From Bremerella sp. JC817 (lineage in GTDB: Bacteria; Planctomycetota; Planctomycetia; Pirellulales; Pirellulaceae), in the NCBI RefSeq assembly GCF_040718835.1, contig NZ_JBFEFG010000281.1:620001-684000 (forward strand): a stretch of DNA of 64,000 nt, in the 5' to 3' direction. This document shows, piece by piece, positions 43,835 through 56,001 of the stretch (position 1 is its first letter; each line of letters opens with the position of its first letter). The position numbers and the translations under genes were made by a program. The notes under the pieces are model-generated. The model did not search any database, was not told the origin of the DNA, and worked only from the letters and a program-made list of their open reading frames with translations.

Positions 43835-45018
43835 TGCGAAGGCTTAAGTTCCAACATCGCGATCGTCGTCACGGCATGACCATCATTGAATTGTTGGTGG
43901 TGCTGGGGATCTTTGCGATCTTGCTCGGAATCGCGGCGACCGCCGTGAAGAATGGCACCAAGGGAAAGAAGCAGCGTGAAGCGGCTCGCCAGGTGAATTC
44001 GTTCATCGCCGCCGCCCAGGCCCGAGCCGTACAACTCAACCGTCCTGTTGGCATCGAGATCCGCCGCAATGCGAACGACACCAATGACGATGGCGTGATC
44101 ACCCCTGGTACCGACAGCGGTGTCAGCAACGCTGGTCTGATCATGTACCAGATCGAAACGCCGCCACCTTATGCGGGTGACAACCTCGCCTCGACCGTCA
44201 ACGTCGCTGTAGCCGCTGGTACGGTGACCCTTACCGATTCGGCGTTGAACTTTGGTGCCGCCTCGGTGCTGATGGACGTGGGTGACTCCGTGGAAGTTCG
44301 CTTGAACTATCGCGGTCCACGTTACAACGCCACCGTGACGTCCCTCAGCCCGCTGACGCTCGAGTTCGGCGTGCCTGCTTACGACAACACCGTGTTCGCA
44401 GGCACCGCTCCGCTGCAGATTTATTTCCGCCCGGTTCGCAGCAGTGTCACGCCGCTGCAATTGCCAACGGACATGTGCATCGACTTCTCTTGCAGTGGCA
44501 TGGGAAGCACCGGCAACGAGTTCGCCAACTGGTCGGTTTACAACGCGCTCAACAGTGCGGCCAATCCGATCGACGGCGATGAAGCGGTGAAGTTCACCTT
44601 CAGTCCACGCGGAACCATTCATCGTGTGTATCCCGACGGCGATACCGAGATTTACCCCAGCGGCAACATCCACTTGCTGGTCGGCAAGTACGAATACGCT
44701 GTCAACGCCACTGAAGTCATGGGCACCAACGGGCTGAACGATGTGACGTCGTTCCCCACCGGTACCCCGGTGCCTTACGACGCGTACCTCACGTCGACCG
44801 ACACCCCGACCAATCTGGCCGATGGTACAGCCATGTGGGTTTCGATCAACTACCGAACGGGCCAGGTCACGACGACACGTAATCAGTACATCACCAGTCC
44901 GTCCACCTACGGATTCACGACCAGCGCGGGCAGCGCGGCGAGAAACGCGGAGATCCTTTCGATCACGCGGGAATTCGCCTCGAGCGTGTTGACCATCCAA
45001 GGGGAAGGAAACGAGTAA
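43834..45018 (+). CDS. Pseudopilin 3 (GspH-like)
   Basis: 394 residues. Leader RRHG followed by MTIIELLVVLGIFAILLGIA (Glu at +5), then the GspH-like turn AREAARQVNSFIAAAQARAVQLNRPVG-type region. The large C-terminal portion is beta-rich, with no recognised domain. It overlaps its upstream neighbour by 1 nt and the next gene starts 4 nt after its stop, so all are translationally linked. Confidence 0.82.
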   Translation: MRRLKFQHRDRRHGMTIIELLVVLGIFAILLGIAATAVKNGTKGKKQREAARQVNSFIAAAQARAVQLNRPVGIEIRRNANDTNDDGVITPGTDSGVSNAGLIMYQIETPPPYAGDNLASTVNVAVAAGTVTLTDSALNFGAASVLMDVGDSVEVRLNYRGPRYNATVTSLSPLTLEFGVPAYDNTVFAGTAPLQIYFRPVRSSVTPLQLPTDMCIDFSCSGMGSTGNEFANWSVYNALNSAANPIDGDEAVKFTFSPRGTIHRVYPDGDTEIYPSGNIHLLVGKYEYAVNATEVMGTNGLNDVTSFPTGTPVPYDAYLTSTDTPTNLADGTAMWVSINYRTGQVTTTRNQYITSPSTYGFTTSAGSAARNAEILSITREFASSVLTIQGEGNE

Positions 45019-45022
45019 GCCA

Positions 45023-46351
45023 ATGGACCGAATCGTGCGCAAGCATCCGACTCATCGACCAGGCCGAGCTGGGGTGACACTCATCGAAGTGATGATGTCG
45101 ACCATGGTGGTCAGCCTGGGGATTCTAGGCCTGGCGGCATTGATTCCGCTCGGGACCCACCTGACCGAACGAGGCACGCGAAACGACCGGATCGCCAGCC
45201 TCGGGCCGCGTGCCTTCCATCAGGCGAAGACGATGGGCTATTTAAATCCCCAGAACTGGACCGACGCCACCGGTACCGGCATCGTGTTCGGTCCGGCTGG
45301 TTCGTCGATGCCTTATCGTCAGCCTTACATGCTCGACCCGATGTTCTTCGGAACCAACGGTGTGGATGCAACGCGTGGCATGTTCCCCTATGCCGACCGA
45401 TTCGCGCACGACGACGCAACCGGTTTACAGAATGCCTCTTACACCACGACGAAAAGAATGCGGATGCCTCGGCTGAGCGTCGAACGTGGCGGCAGCGCGG
45501 CGGCTTTGTCCTTTGCTCAAGCGAAGATTGGTTTTCAAACCGACGACGACGTCGCAGTGACTCGCCCTAGCGATGGCGACTTGCCACCTTACCAAACCTT
45601 TTTCCAGCGTGGTGCCACGCCTGCCAGCGTGAAGCGTCAGGCAGCCGGCGAGTATAGCTGGATGATCATGCTGACGCCGGAGCCATTCGCTCTGGGTAAC
45701 GTCAGTGCGATGACAACAAGCTTGAGCACCAGCACCGCCCAGGCCCTTCGTCCCCCATTGAACACCGGGACCACAGCCTTGAACGGCATGGGTGTCTCGA
45801 ACACAACCGAACAAAACGAAGTTCGTGCAACGCTGGCCAACTCGGTCACCGACGAATACACGGCTCACGTCATCATCATGAAGGAACGCCAGGGACGAAT
45901 CCCGACAGCTGCGATCGCGATGCCAGCGACAACAGCAGCGGTCCGAACCAACGAACGCATCTTGCAGGTTGCCCCAGGCAGCTTTATTCCAACCGGCGGT
46001 TATTCGACCGGGGAAGTCAATTTGCAGGTCACCACGTCGTTGACGCAAGACGAAGTCGAAGACAGCTACCTCAAGTTCAGCAACGGCGACTGGATCTGCC
46101 TGGCTGGACGCATGTCGATCGCCGGGAATACCAGCTTCCCACGCGGCGACCTTTACCAGTGGTATCGGGTAGTAATGGCCGACGACCTGCAAGAGGAGAC
46201 ATCGCTACCAGGCTTTTCTCGGAACCTGACCATCAGTGGTCCCGACTGGCCGGGCGACTCGCCACCAACCCACGCAATCGCCGTGGAAGGCGTGGTGGGT
46301 GTTTACTCGAAGCGTGTGACCTTGGAATCGCAGAATCCCTGGACTCCGTAA
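45023..46351 (+). CDS. Pseudopilin 4 (PilV/GspI-like)
   Basis: 442 residues. Leader ending RPGRAG, then VTLIEVMMSTMVVSLGILGL: the VTLIEVM start and the following LGILGLAALIPLG fit PilV/GspI minor pilins. The remaining about 400 residues are Thr/Ser-rich with no recognised domain. It is followed after 134 nt by the GspK-like giant gene. Confidence 0.8.
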   Translation: MDRIVRKHPTHRPGRAGVTLIEVMMSTMVVSLGILGLAALIPLGTHLTERGTRNDRIASLGPRAFHQAKTMGYLNPQNWTDATGTGIVFGPAGSSMPYRQPYMLDPMFFGTNGVDATRGMFPYADRFAHDDATGLQNASYTTTKRMRMPRLSVERGGSAAALSFAQAKIGFQTDDDVAVTRPSDGDLPPYQTFFQRGATPASVKRQAAGEYSWMIMLTPEPFALGNVSAMTTSLSTSTAQALRPPLNTGTTALNGMGVSNTTEQNEVRATLANSVTDEYTAHVIIMKERQGRIPTAAIAMPATTAAVRTNERILQVAPGSFIPTGGYSTGEVNLQVTTSLTQDEVEDSYLKFSNGDWICLAGRMSIAGNTSFPRGDLYQWYRVVMADDLQEETSLPGFSRNLTISGPDWPGDSPPTHAIAVEGVVGVYSKRVTLESQNPWTP

Positions 46352-46485
46352 CGCTTCCCTTTTCCTGACGAACTTTTCCAAGTTAGATCAACAAGCCCGG
46401 CCTGGCATGCCGGACATTGCATAAAGTGCTGCGGGAGACTTTGCGGGGGCAGGTCTTCTTACCAGCGAGCAAGGATTGAAGAACT

Positions 46486-49400
46486 ATGAAACGCATCGAG
46501 AGCATCATGAATACCAGGCAGCCGCGGCGAGGTGCCCTGCTGCTGGTGGTTCTCAGCATCTTGGTTCTCTTCGCTTTGGTCGGATTGACCTTTGTGGTAG
46601 CGGCCGCCACGTACAACAAAGGATCGATCGCGAACCTGCGAAAAGACCTGGCGTTAGGCGACTCTGCCTCCGAAGCGGACAACGTCCTGATGCAACTCTT
46701 GCGCGGCCCTCGCGATGGTTCTTCCAGTCTTCTTTGGAAGCAAGACCTGCTGGCCGACATGTGGGGCAATCAGTCGGTGGGCATCTCCGGCAACGCCACC
46801 ACGGTCACCATTACCCGGCCGCAATCGGGTGGCGGTACGGCGTTCGACATCAATCAGCTGTGGGAAATCAAGGTCGACCAGACCGCCATTCCTGCCGACC
46901 TCTTCACGATCGAACAGTATTACACCGGCTCGATCGTCACGTTCACCAGTGGCGAGGTTCGCGGCCAGTCGCACCGAATCCTCAGCTACCGTTTGGAATT
47001 CGACGAGTCGGGCATGACTCCAGCTTTTCAGGGCGTGACGTTCATCATCGACAACGATCCGATCGTTACCCGAACTTCACTGGTCGACATCAACGGCGAC
47101 GGTGAAATCGCTCCTGGCAACGGCGACGAATTTGTCGTCAACGATCCACCATTCAACGGCACCGGCCGGGGTTTCAATCCGAACCAGACGGGTACCTCCC
47201 CCAACTACAACAAGCGCACGCTGAACCTGCGTGACAGTGCGGGCGATCCGGTCGCCTTGTCGCCGAACATTCGCCTCGCCTATCCATCGGGCCGGGTCGG
47301 TGGTATTGCGGTCGACGCAGGCGGAAGTGACGAAGCTTACGATGCGGCCGACTACCAGAACATGTACCTCTCGTACACCCAGGGGGGATCGACCGGCGTC
47401 ACGAACAACATCCTTCCATCGTTCCATCGCCAGGACCTGCTCGAGTATTGGGTTAACTACCTCAACGACACCGACACCGAATTCAACGGTTTGGCCAGCG
47501 ACGCCGAACGATATCAACTTTTCCGCGACCCGGACAACAAATCGTCGTTCATGTACGCTACGGCACCGACGCTGGCACTGATCAATCGTGTGAAGGCGAT
47601 TCGCCGCAAGACGATCTTCCGGCCGTTGACCGACAATGACCACCATCCGAATTTCAACGGCAGCAATCCGAACTTCGACATCTTTGGCACCAGTGCGACG
47701 GCCCAGTGGGACATCGACAACGACCTGGACGGCACTGCCGACAGTATCTGGGTCGATGTAGGTTTGCCGCTGAAGACCGACCCGCAAGGTCGCCGCTACA
47801 AGCCATTGGCCGCCATCCTGGTGAAAGATATGGATGGCCTGCTGAACGTCAACGCCAACGGCTTCTACTCGCAGTTGGCATCGTTCGAGACCACCGGCGG
47901 CTTCCCACCGACGAGTGGCACCGACAGTGCGGCTCGCACGTTGCTAGAAGCATCGAACAGCGGTACACCACGGCATAGCCAGTATTCGCCATCGTGGGAT
48001 GCCTCGAACAATCCGCTCGATATGCAGTTAGTGCTGGGAACGGGCTACGGTCCGGCCGACATCAATCTGCAGCCATTCTTCTCGGCGATCGAATCGTACA
48101 ACCTGATGAATGCCCGTTACGCTGGCTATCCCGGAGAAGCTGGCGTCGACGATCCGATCAGCCGAATGGACAACATTGGCCTGATCAATTCGTTCACGAC
48201 TTCGGTTCGGAATCGCTTCGGCAACCCGGCAGATCGCGTCGGCATGGGACGAATGTACATGGACTACTCCGGTCGTCCCCGTTTCCAGCCCCGAGTCGAC
48301 GGCACGACCCTTTCGTCGCAGGCAATACCTAGCGGCATTGGTCAAATCCAGGACGATCCGTACGAGTTCAACTTGTTGCAGGCCTCGAATTTCGACGCTC
48401 CTTTTTCGTACCAGGAACTGGAACGGGTCTTGCGTTACGAAGAGTACGACTCGCTTCTGGCAACCGGTAGCGAAGACCGCTTGTTGCAACTGGCCAATGC
48501 GACCCTGACTGCCGCTCCGGCCAATCGCCGCTTGATCACCACGGCCAGTTTCCAGGTTCCGGCCGCCAAACGTGTCGACGTGCCTTACGATCGCCGCGCG
48601 GTGGGTAGCGGTTCCAGCCAAAACATGATGTTCAACGGCCGCGCCGCGACCCAGCGCCGCCCTGCCCCGACCCTGGTGTCGCTGCTGCAGGAACGTCTGC
48701 GAGAAGAAAACAGCTGGGACCCAACCAACCCGGCCGATCAAATTCTGCTGAAAGAAAAGATTCACGAACTGCTTCCACCCGAAGTCCTCCGTGGAGAACA
48801 GTTCGACCTGAATCGTCTGCTGGAAGGTCCAGCGAATGGTATCGATGATGATATGACGTTTCAGACCGACGACATCTTTGAGCTGCAAACCAATGCTCAG
48901 TTGATGTTCCAACAATCCATCTCGACGTCGAATCCAGTGAACCCAGCAACGAACGTTGGCTTAACCAACTGGGTTAAAGGGACTGCCGGTGTCGGAGCGA
49001 ATGCCCCGAACATTAACGGTGGCACGGTCAACCCGAACTATGCGATCTCGTACAGTGCCTCGCGTCAGTTGATGGCTCGTTACTTGTACGTGATGATGCT
49101 GCTGATGGTCGAAAAGGACTACATGCTGCCAACGGTCGACAGCTCGCTGACCGATCCGCAGAAAGAAGAGTTGATGAAGCGGCGGATTGCCCAGTGGGCC
49201 GTCAACGTCGTCGACTATATCGACCGCGACGCCGTGTTGACTCCTTTCGAGTTCGATCTGAACCCGTTCACGTACGACTCGACGAGTGGCGTCGTCTGGA
49301 AGGTGAATGGCGACCTGGCCGACAACGAAGGCACGCATCGCCGAGTTGTCTGGGGTGCGGAAGCTCCGGAACTGGTCATTTCGGAAACGCTCGCCTTCCA

Positions 49401-52260
49401 CGATCGTCGCATCAAAGACACGCTGCTAGACGACGACAAGCAGAAACAGCGCGGTCCATCGGCGATGAGCGACGACCTGACGCTCGACCAGTACCGGATT
49501 CCGCAGGGCTCGCTCTTCATGGAGTTCTACAATCCGCGAAACCAGTCGTCGAACGTCGGTAACGCAGGTTTGCCGAACGAACTGTATACCAGTGGTGGTT
49601 TGCACCTGAACAAAATGACCCCATCGGGCAACTACCCGGTTTGGCGGGTCGTGATTGCCAACCGCAAAGAAACCAGCGGTGCTCCGACTTCGCTGATTGA
49701 AGAAATGGCAACGCGGCCAGACACGGTCAACTTCCAGCCAATTCCGCCATCGCCCGGTGGCATGCCAGGCGACCTGAACACCGAATCGATCCTCGGTACG
49801 CTGAAGATGTTGGGTCAAGCGACCGACGCGACGAACTACACGGACGAGCAATACGAAATCGACCGGATCGTCTACTTCGCGAACTACGTTGGCACGACTC
49901 CAGACCGCGAGTTCCGCTGGCGTGGGAACAATTCGACGAACTTGTTGCTCGCTCCCGATGGTTACTTCGTGGTGTGTCCGCGTCAGGACACCTTCATCGG
50001 CTCGAAGCCTGACACGGCCAACGATCCTGCCTTCAACATCAATGGAACGTACTCCTTCCATATGACTGGGGCAAATAATGGCGCCCTGCAGTTCCTGCAG
50101 AATGGTGCTTTGGCGACCACGCCAACCGCTTACCCAATCGCCGCAACGGGTCAGAAGACGAATCTGGCGATATCCGTCACCATGGACCTGCCAACCGCCT
50201 ATGGCACCGATGATCCAGACGGGCTTCCACTGGGGATCGGTTTGAACGTTTCGGAACCGCTGCGGAACGATTACTATCCCAAGCCAGCCTATCCGAACCC
50301 GGCCACGATGACCGGCGACCTGCAGTACTACACCGATGGCACGTCGATGACCGCTCCGGACATTCCGTTTGAATCGGATGCCGGTGCGGCCGACGCGACC
50401 TATCAAGACTATCCGCTGAACGACGCCAATGCGGCCCTGACGGCAGTGAAGCCTTTGTATCGCACCCAAACCGCCCCAGAAAAGCAGGTCACCGACGTAT
50501 TGGCCTATGCCGACGGCTACAAGACCGCCATCCTACAGCGTTTGGCCAATCCTTGGAGCGATTACGACGCCACGTTGAATCCTTACATCAGTGTCGACTC
50601 AATGCCGATCGACCTGACCGTTTTCAATGGCGAAGACAATCCTGCGAGCAATGCCACCGTGACGGCCAACCAGTTTGATCCGTCGGAAGGTGCCGACCCG
50701 AATGCTGCCACGGTTCGCTTTGGCAGCCGTGAACGAGGCAAGCGTGCGTTAACGCAAGACGAAACGGCCGTCGCGACCACCATGAATGGTCAAACCTCCG
50801 ACGGGAACATGCTGGGCGTGATGGGAACCATCAGTGGTACCACGATCGCCAGCCCCGACGAAATTGCCAAGACGCTGCAGCAAACGCCTCCGATCTGGTC
50901 GACTCCGCGGGATACGACGACGTTCCCTGACGACCACTTCGCGCGGCCGCTGGTCCACACACTGGGCTATATCAACAGCACGTACGGTGCCCCAATAAAT
51001 CAGGGGATGACGGTTGGCTCAGGTACGGTGAACAACGCTTATATTGGTTCGCCTCGTCCGGCCGAGACCCGCGTCGACAACCGGGCAGTGCCAAGCGGCA
51101 CGACGGTCGATGTGATCAACAATCCGTTCTCTTGGCTCCACTGGGCGAACAGCCCGATGGTGAGTGCGTATGATCTGATGATGGTGCCGACCAGTTCGCC
51201 ACAGCGTCTGCTGTACGAATATTCGCTGGTTCGCAAAGACAATACGAATACTGTCGTCAATCCTTACTACGCTGCTACCGCCGCAGGTAATGGCGATAGC
51301 CTGGACGCCACGAAGGCTCCTTATGGGAACCTGCTCAACTTCTTCCACAGCAACGGCACGATCGGCCTGACGGGTGCGGCGCCAGCGAATGATGCGATGA
51401 CGACTCAGTTCGCTCGTATCTTCGACTTCGTCACGGTGCCATCCCGTTTCAGTGGAACGAAGAAGTGGTTCAACTACAGCCAGTTCAATCCGACCGGTGG
51501 TCTGCGAACCGATGGTGTGACGTCGAAGGTTAACGATGCTCGACTCGGCTATCTGTTCCCGTTCAACAACCGTTCCGAGTTCCGCGAACCAGGCAAGATC
51601 AACCTGAACACGATTCCAGCCCAAAGCGTCTACGAATCGATCTTTGATCCGACCTTCTGGAATAACGGCAACTTCAACTTTGCCAGTTGGACGGCGTTCC
51701 AGACGAATCGCCAGGGTCACTTCTCCGGAACCGCCGGCGAGTATCCATCGCGATTCTCGAACCCTTACCGCACGCCAGGGACTTCGGAACTGATGGCGGA
51801 ACTGGGATCGGCTGGCTCGCCAGATACCCGCTTGCAGTTGCCACCGGTTGAAGGCTCGATCTTGCGTTCGGTCGATCCGACTTCGGCCACGAAGGATCCG
51901 CTGTTCGACCTGACACTTACCAATTCGTCGATCGACAACACGGCGGTTCGCCACTACCGAACCAACGACAACCCAATGCTCCGTTACCAGGCCTACCAGC
52001 GTCTGGCCAACGTGGCGGGGACGCAGTCGAACGTGTTCGCAGTCTGGATCACGATTGGCTACTTCGAGGTCGAACCTCACGACGTCGACGCCAACCATCC
52101 GGACGGCTGGGCTTTGGCGGCGGAAAAGGGGAGCGACACCGGCGAGATCGAACGGCACCGGGCGTTCTACATCATCGACCGCTCGGTCCCGGTCGGATAC
52201 CTGCCCGGCGAAGACATGAACGTGGAAGACACGATCATGCTGAAGCGGTTTATTGAGTAA
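46486..52260 (+). CDS. Giant GspK-like minor pseudopilin (1924 aa)
   Basis: 1924 residues; an ATG at 46507 is an alternative start. The leader is NTRQPRRG and the helix begins [20 protein letters not shown]. There is no Glu at +5, as in GspK, the subunit at the tip of the type II pseudopilus. GspK-like internal motifs are present: [16 protein letters not shown] near residues 450-460 and [19 protein letters not shown] near the C-terminus (nt about 51587-51650). GspK is normally about 300-350 residues; this is five to six times longer, mostly of unknown sequence with Asn/Asp/Thr/Tyr richness. Last gene of the operon, followed by a terminator. Coding continuity over 5.7 kb argues against an assembly artefact. 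Confidence 0.8.
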   Translation: MKRIESIMNTRQPRRGALLLVVLSILVLFALVGLTFVVAAATYNKGSIANLRKDLALGDSASEADNVLMQLLRGPRDGSSSLLWKQDLLADMWGNQSVGISGNATTVTITRPQSGGGTAFDINQLWEIKVDQTAIPADLFTIEQYYTGSIVTFTSGEVRGQSHRILSYRLEFDESGMTPAFQGVTFIIDNDPIVTRTSLVDINGDGEIAPGNGDEFVVNDPPFNGTGRGFNPNQTGTSPNYNKRTLNLRDSAGDPVALSPNIRLAYPSGRVGGIAVDAGGSDEAYDAADYQNMYLSYTQGGSTGVTNNILPSFHRQDLLEYWVNYLNDTDTEFNGLASDAERYQLFRDPDNKSSFMYATAPTLALINRVKAIRRKTIFRPLTDNDHHPNFNGSNPNFDIFGTSATAQWDIDNDLDGTADSIWVDVGLPLKTDPQGRRYKPLAAILVKDMDGLLNVNANGFYSQLASFETTGGFPPTSGTDSAARTLLEASNSGTPRHSQYSPSWDASNNPLDMQLVLGTGYGPADINLQPFFSAIESYNLMNARYAGYPGEAGVDDPISRMDNIGLINSFTTSVRNRFGNPADRVGMGRMYMDYSGRPRFQPRVDGTTLSSQAIPSGIGQIQDDPYEFNLLQASNFDAPFSYQELERVLRYEEYDSLLATGSEDRLLQLANATLTAAPANRRLITTASFQVPAAKRVDVPYDRRAVGSGSSQNMMFNGRAATQRRPAPTLVSLLQERLREENSWDPTNPADQILLKEKIHELLPPEVLRGEQFDLNRLLEGPANGIDDDMTFQTDDIFELQTNAQLMFQQSISTSNPVNPATNVGLTNWVKGTAGVGANAPNINGGTVNPNYAISYSASRQLMARYLYVMMLLMVEKDYMLPTVDSSLTDPQKEELMKRRIAQWAVNVVDYIDRDAVLTPFEFDLNPFTYDSTSGVVWKVNGDLADNEGTHRRVVWGAEAPELVISETLAFHDRRIKDTLLDDDKQKQRGPSAMSDDLTLDQYRIPQGSLFMEFYNPRNQSSNVGNAGLPNELYTSGGLHLNKMTPSGNYPVWRVVIANRKETSGAPTSLIEEMATRPDTVNFQPIPPSPGGMPGDLNTESILGTLKMLGQATDATNYTDEQYEIDRIVYFANYVGTTPDREFRWRGNNSTNLLLAPDGYFVVCPRQDTFIGSKPDTANDPAFNINGTYSFHMTGANNGALQFLQNGALATTPTAYPIAATGQKTNLAISVTMDLPTAYGTDDPDGLPLGIGLNVSEPLRNDYYPKPAYPNPATMTGDLQYYTDGTSMTAPDIPFESDAGAADATYQDYPLNDANAALTAVKPLYRTQTAPEKQVTDVLAYADGYKTAILQRLANPWSDYDATLNPYISVDSMPIDLTVFNGEDNPASNATVTANQFDPSEGADPNAATVRFGSRERGKRALTQDETAVATTMNGQTSDGNMLGVMGTISGTTIASPDEIAKTLQQTPPIWSTPRDTTTFPDDHFARPLVHTLGYINSTYGAPINQGMTVGSGTVNNAYIGSPRPAETRVDNRAVPSGTTVDVINNPFSWLHWANSPMVSAYDLMMVPTSSPQRLLYEYSLVRKDNTNTVVNPYYAATAAGNGDSLDATKAPYGNLLNFFHSNGTIGLTGAAPANDAMTTQFARIFDFVTVPSRFSGTKKWFNYSQFNPTGGLRTDGVTSKVNDARLGYLFPFNNRSEFREPGKINLNTIPAQSVYESIFDPTFWNNGNFNFASWTAFQTNRQGHFSGTAGEYPSRFSNPYRTPGTSELMAELGSAGSPDTRLQLPPVEGSILRSVDPTSATKDPLFDLTLTNSSIDNTAVRHYRTNDNPMLRYQAYQRLANVAGTQSNVFAVWITIGYFEVEPHDVDANHPDGWALAAEKGSDTGEIERHRAFYIIDRSVPVGYLPGEDMNVEDTIMLKRFIE

Positions 52261-52323
52261 GACCTGCAAGTTCGGGCCGACTCGTTCCTCTGGGATGTTT
52301 CGGCCTTTCATGCGAACAGCGGA

Positions 52324-52356
52324 AGGCGACCAGTCACGACGACTGGTCGCCTTTTT
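52324..52356 (+). terminator. Rho-independent terminator of the pilus/secretion operon
   Basis: A 12-bp perfect stem (52324-52335 with 52341-52352), a 5-nt loop ACGAC and a run of five Ts (52352-52356). It lies between the giant GspK-like gene and ychF. Confidence 0.88.
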
Positions 52357-52445
52357 CATTTCGGGTAAAATCAGCCGTTTATCCAAGGCGCTTGCGTGTT
52401 GAATGTGCCTGGTATCGCGTCTTTTGCCAAATCAAGCGAGAGTTC

Positions 52446-53537
52446 ATGGAAGCCGGAATCGTCGGCCTGCCGAATGTCGGTAAATCGACCCTATTCAACG
52501 CTTTAACTGCCGCCGGCATCGCCAGCGAAAACTACCCCTTCTGCACCATCGAGCCCAATGTGGGGATCGTTTCGGTGCCGGACCCCCGTCTGGATATCAT
52601 CCAGTCCCATATCAAAACCCAGAAAGTGATTCCGGCCATTTTGCGGCTGGTCGACATTGCTGGGATTGTCCGGGGTGCCTCGGAGGGGGAAGGTCTGGGC
52701 AACAAGTTCCTGTCCCACATCCGCGAAGTCGATGCCATCATTCACGTGGTCCGCTGCTTCCAGGAACCAAACGTGGTGCACGTCGACGGTAGCGTCGATC
52801 CGATTCGCGATATCGACACCATCGATACCGAACTGATGCTGGCAGACCTTCAAACGGTCGAGTCGGCTCGCGACAAGGCGGCTCGCACGGCTCGCTCAGG
52901 CGACAAAGATGCCAAGGCCAAGGTCGAGATCTTGAACCAGTGCCACGCCCTGCTCGCCGATGGCAAACCGCTCCGTTCGGCCGAATGGCACGATCCCGAG
53001 ATGGCCAACATCGTCAAGAATTATGGGCTGTTGACCGCCAAGAGCGTGCTTTACCTGGCCAACGTCGACGAAGACAACCTGAATGGTGAAGGCGAGATCG
53101 TCGAACGCGTTCGAGCCCGAGCTGCCGAAGAAGGTGGCGAAGTGGTGCCGGTGTGCGCCAAGATCGAATCGGAACTGAGCGAACTCGAAGACGAAGATCG
53201 CCGTGAGATGCTGGAAAGCGTCGGCCTGGCAGAACCAGCGTTGGCCGTGGTCGCTCGGGCAACCTACAAGCTGCTCGGCCTGCAAAGCTACTTCACCGCT
53301 GGTGAGAAAGAAGTTCGTGCTTGGACGATCCCAATCGGAGCGACCGCCCCACAAGCGGCTGGCGTGATTCACTCCGACTTTGAACGGGGATTCATCCGGG
53401 CTGAAGTCTATTCGCTCGCCGACCTGGAAGCCCTGAAGAGCGAAAAGGCAATTCGCGAAGCGGGCAAGCTCCGCGTCGAAGGCAAAGGCTATGTCATGCA
53501 CGACGGCGACATTTGCCACTTCCTGTTTAACGTTTAG
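52446..53537 (+). CDS. ychF: Redox/ribosome-associated GTPase YchF (OLA1)
   Basis: 363 residues from the ATG at 52446 ([15 protein letters not shown]), the canonical length; a longer reading from 52392 is not needed. G1 is [10 protein letters not shown]2-region [12 protein letters not shown]3 [16 protein letters not shown], the G4 position is NVDE, and the C-terminal TGS domain ends [16 protein letters not shown]. YchF proteins favour ATP over GTP and associate with ribosomes. Its stop overlaps the convergent transglutaminase gene by 11 nt. Confidence 0.97.
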   Translation: MEAGIVGLPNVGKSTLFNALTAAGIASENYPFCTIEPNVGIVSVPDPRLDIIQSHIKTQKVIPAILRLVDIAGIVRGASEGEGLGNKFLSHIREVDAIIHVVRCFQEPNVVHVDGSVDPIRDIDTIDTELMLADLQTVESARDKAARTARSGDKDAKAKVEILNQCHALLADGKPLRSAEWHDPEMANIVKNYGLLTAKSVLYLANVDEDNLNGEGEIVERVRARAAEEGGEVVPVCAKIESELSELEDEDRREMLESVGLAEPALAVVARATYKLLGLQSYFTAGEKEVRAWTIPIGATAPQAAGVIHSDFERGFIRAEVYSLADLEALKSEKAIREAGKLRVEGKGYVMHDGDICHFLFNV

Positions 53538-56001
53538 GCTTTTTCGCCCTGCGTAATGCGATCGTCTGCACCTCAATGGCGTGCAGATGGTCGCCGATGG
53601 CTTCCTGCTGAGCCGGAGCCAACGTCTTACCGCCGAATCGAATCTGGTAATACCAATCGATCAACTGCGTCAGTGCCGGCATCATGTCGGCGCCGACGTC
53701 ACGGCTCTTACAGTCGGCGATCACTTGGTTGATGTATTCGCGTGGGGTCTCGGAATCGCGACGCTGCCAGCCTGCATTGGACAGCATCTTTTCGGCTTTG
53801 AAGTAGAAACCCGCGCGGTGCGACTTGCTGGGGAACCAGCGATAGAACAATCGCTTGAGGATCGGCCACAGGCGACGCAGCATGTTGCGGGCCACTTCAA
53901 AAAGCACGACCACCATCAACAAGGCCAGCATCGTAAAGATCGAGGCGAAACCGTTGAACCACTCGTCGCTGAGGTGAATCCCCATGGCGGCGAGCTTTAC
54001 ACGGAAGAACTTCACCCATTCCTCGCGGCTCACCCAGCCTTCGAGCGGCTTGACCAGGTTATCGGTCAGCGGCTTGTAGATGTCCTTTTCCTGCCGTTCG
54101 CTGTTCATACCCACCACATAGTCACGCCAGGCGAGTTCTACGTAGTCGAACCAGTCGAGAAACTTGTCGATGATGGTTCCGCTATCTTTACGATTGGGCG
54201 AAGGACGAGACGCAGGAGTCGGATCGAGTCGCATCCAGGCACCCTGAGGGTACTCAGAGCGATCGACGCCAATGGGCAGTTGATCGGGCGGCATGAAGCA
54301 TTCGACCCAAGCGTGGGCGTGCTTTTGCTTCACGGCGTAATAACCGCCGATCGAATTGAATTCGCCCCCCTTGTAACCAACCACGACCCGAGCAGGGATT
54401 CCTTGGCTGCGAAGCATAATCGCCAGGGCACTCGCGAAAAACTCGCAGTGGCCGGTACGGTGATTCACCACGAAGTCTTCAATCGGATCGAGCCGCGTAT
54501 TCTTCATATGCAGCGGCACACTCAGAGAATACGTGTAATTGCCATCCATCACGAAGTGGCGTTCCAGACGCTGAGCGATCGCCAGCCGGGTGGGCTCTTC
54601 GTTGCCGTTGCCAGGAATGTCAGCGACCAGTTCATTGGCGACCTTCGTCAGCCCATGAAACAATGTGTCGGCAAACTCTTTATCGAGGGGAACCTGGGTC
54701 AGATCGTGATCGAGGTAATGGCGAAAGTCCCGATCATTCAGCGGATGACGGTTGGGCATCAAGTCGCCGTCGGCGCCAAACGGATTCCAGGGAACCAGAA
54801 GTTCGTACTGATCTGGTTGACGAACCTGGGCCTGGGCATCGGTCGCCATCGAGACGATTCCGAGCGTCTGGTTATCGACCAGGTCGCTGGCAGTTGCCCG
54901 TGATTTGTAGGCGGGATAAATACTGAACAGCAGCACACCCTCGTTGGTGCGATCGAAATGGATCGACTGATTCGTGGCGATCAGCTGCCGGACCAGATTG
55001 GTTTTGTTTGGCGGCGATTTGATTTCGCTAACGCGATACGACTTCAGGTTGCCAACGATCCAGGTCTTGCTGTTGGGAAAGTAGGTGCTGAGCGACGTTC
55101 CGCGGAAGTAAGGTTCGTACTCGGTGTCGATCACTGTTTCAGTCGACAAGTCGGTCAAACGGACGCGCATCACAAAGCGATCGCTTTGGAGGATGTTCCC
55201 CATGTCGTTCAACGAAATCTGGTCTTTGAAGCCAGTCTGAGCACCAAACTCGCCATTCAATCCCTGACCAAACTGATTTTGATCGAATCGCGGGAAGCAA
55301 TAGAACAGCACAACGGTCGAAATCAGCGTGAAAACCCCCAGTTTCAAAACCTGGACAAACATCTTGCCGCTGGAAAACACGGCTGCGAGGTTGCCTGGTA
55401 ATTGCCCGGAAAGCGAAATCGTCGGCACCGAGACCTCGGTCGAATCGTTCGTTTCAGGTTGTTTCTTTGCAAGAAACGAGAACAACGGCCGATTCTCGAC
55501 GGCATCGTGGGCGGCCCGAAGTTCGGGATCGACTCGCAACGTTTCGCGATAGACGAAGAACAGACACAAGGTCGTCAGCGCGGTGAACATGTACGGGATG
55601 AGCATCAGCCCGAACGTCACCCCGAAATCGAGCGCCGCTGCCACCACCACCTGCAACAGACTTAACACGGCCAAATGCCAGTAAACGCGGGTCGTTTTCG
55701 GTTGGAACAGCAGCACGACCTGCAAGTAGATCAACAGCTTGGCGATGGCAATGAGCTTCGAGTCGTCGTTGTCCCAGAAGTCGAAGAACGAGAACACGAC
55801 CGCGATCAAGGCGGCGAAGTTCGCCAGGTTTCGATTGAGAGTAATCCACCCTTTGATGTCAGTCAGATAGACCGACATAAACGCCCCCAACGTGGCAAGC
55901 AGTGGCAACGCAGAGTTACTACCTTGCCCGAAGGCCAAAAAAAGCGAACCGAGCGCCGCCAGCAGGGCTACGCTGATTTGGAGAAGTCGTTCGACTTTCA
56001 C
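53527..56001 (-). CDS. TgpA-like transmembrane transglutaminase with C-terminal DUF4129
   Basis: 824 residues. About six membrane segments occupy the first 250 residues, then a large extracytoplasmic region with a transglutaminase core: catalytic Cys in [17 protein letters not shown] (about 515), His in [12 protein letters not shown] (about 564) and Asp in WMRLDPTPA (about 590). A further membrane segment lies near residue 695 ([17 protein letters not shown]), and a DUF4129-like tail follows ([20 protein letters not shown]). It starts inside the end of the DUF58 gene (4-nt overlap). The family is known in Pseudomonas as TgpA, essential there, with unresolved substrates. It converges with ychF. 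Confidence 0.93.
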   Translation of the reverse strand: MKVERLLQISVALLAALGSLFLAFGQGSNSALPLLATLGAFMSVYLTDIKGWITLNRNLANFAALIAVVFSFFDFWDNDDSKLIAIAKLLIYLQVVLLFQPKTTRVYWHLAVLSLLQVVVAAALDFGVTFGLMLIPYMFTALTTLCLFFVYRETLRVDPELRAAHDAVENRPLFSFLAKKQPETNDSTEVSVPTISLSGQLPGNLAAVFSSGKMFVQVLKLGVFTLISTVVLFYCFPRFDQNQFGQGLNGEFGAQTGFKDQISLNDMGNILQSDRFVMRVRLTDLSTETVIDTEYEPYFRGTSLSTYFPNSKTWIVGNLKSYRVSEIKSPPNKTNLVRQLIATNQSIHFDRTNEGVLLFSIYPAYKSRATASDLVDNQTLGIVSMATDAQAQVRQPDQYELLVPWNPFGADGDLMPNRHPLNDRDFRHYLDHDLTQVPLDKEFADTLFHGLTKVANELVADIPGNGNEEPTRLAIAQRLERHFVMDGNYTYSLSVPLHMKNTRLDPIEDFVVNHRTGHCEFFASALAIMLRSQGIPARVVVGYKGGEFNSIGGYYAVKQKHAHAWVECFMPPDQLPIGVDRSEYPQGAWMRLDPTPASRPSPNRKDSGTIIDKFLDWFDYVELAWRDYVVGMNSERQEKDIYKPLTDNLVKPLEGWVSREEWVKFFRVKLAAMGIHLSDEWFNGFASIFTMLALLMVVVLFEVARNMLRRLWPILKRLFYRWFPSKSHRAGFYFKAEKMLSNAGWQRRDSETPREYINQVIADCKSRDVGADMMPALTQLIDWYYQIRFGGKTLAPAQQEAIGDHLHAIEVQTIALRRAKKPKR

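Noticed and set aside
43807..45042. 411-residue open frame on the minus strand, opposite pseudopilin 3
   Set aside because: It lies entirely across a pilin gene with clear N-terminal signature and tight spacing to its neighbours; GC-rich coding DNA often leaves the opposite strand open. The translation is Arg/His/Val-rich without any motif.
51019..52386. 455-residue open frame on the minus strand opposite the giant GspK-like gene
   Set aside because: Same reason: shadow of a real gene, Arg/Val/Asp-rich translation, no domain, and it runs through the operon terminator.
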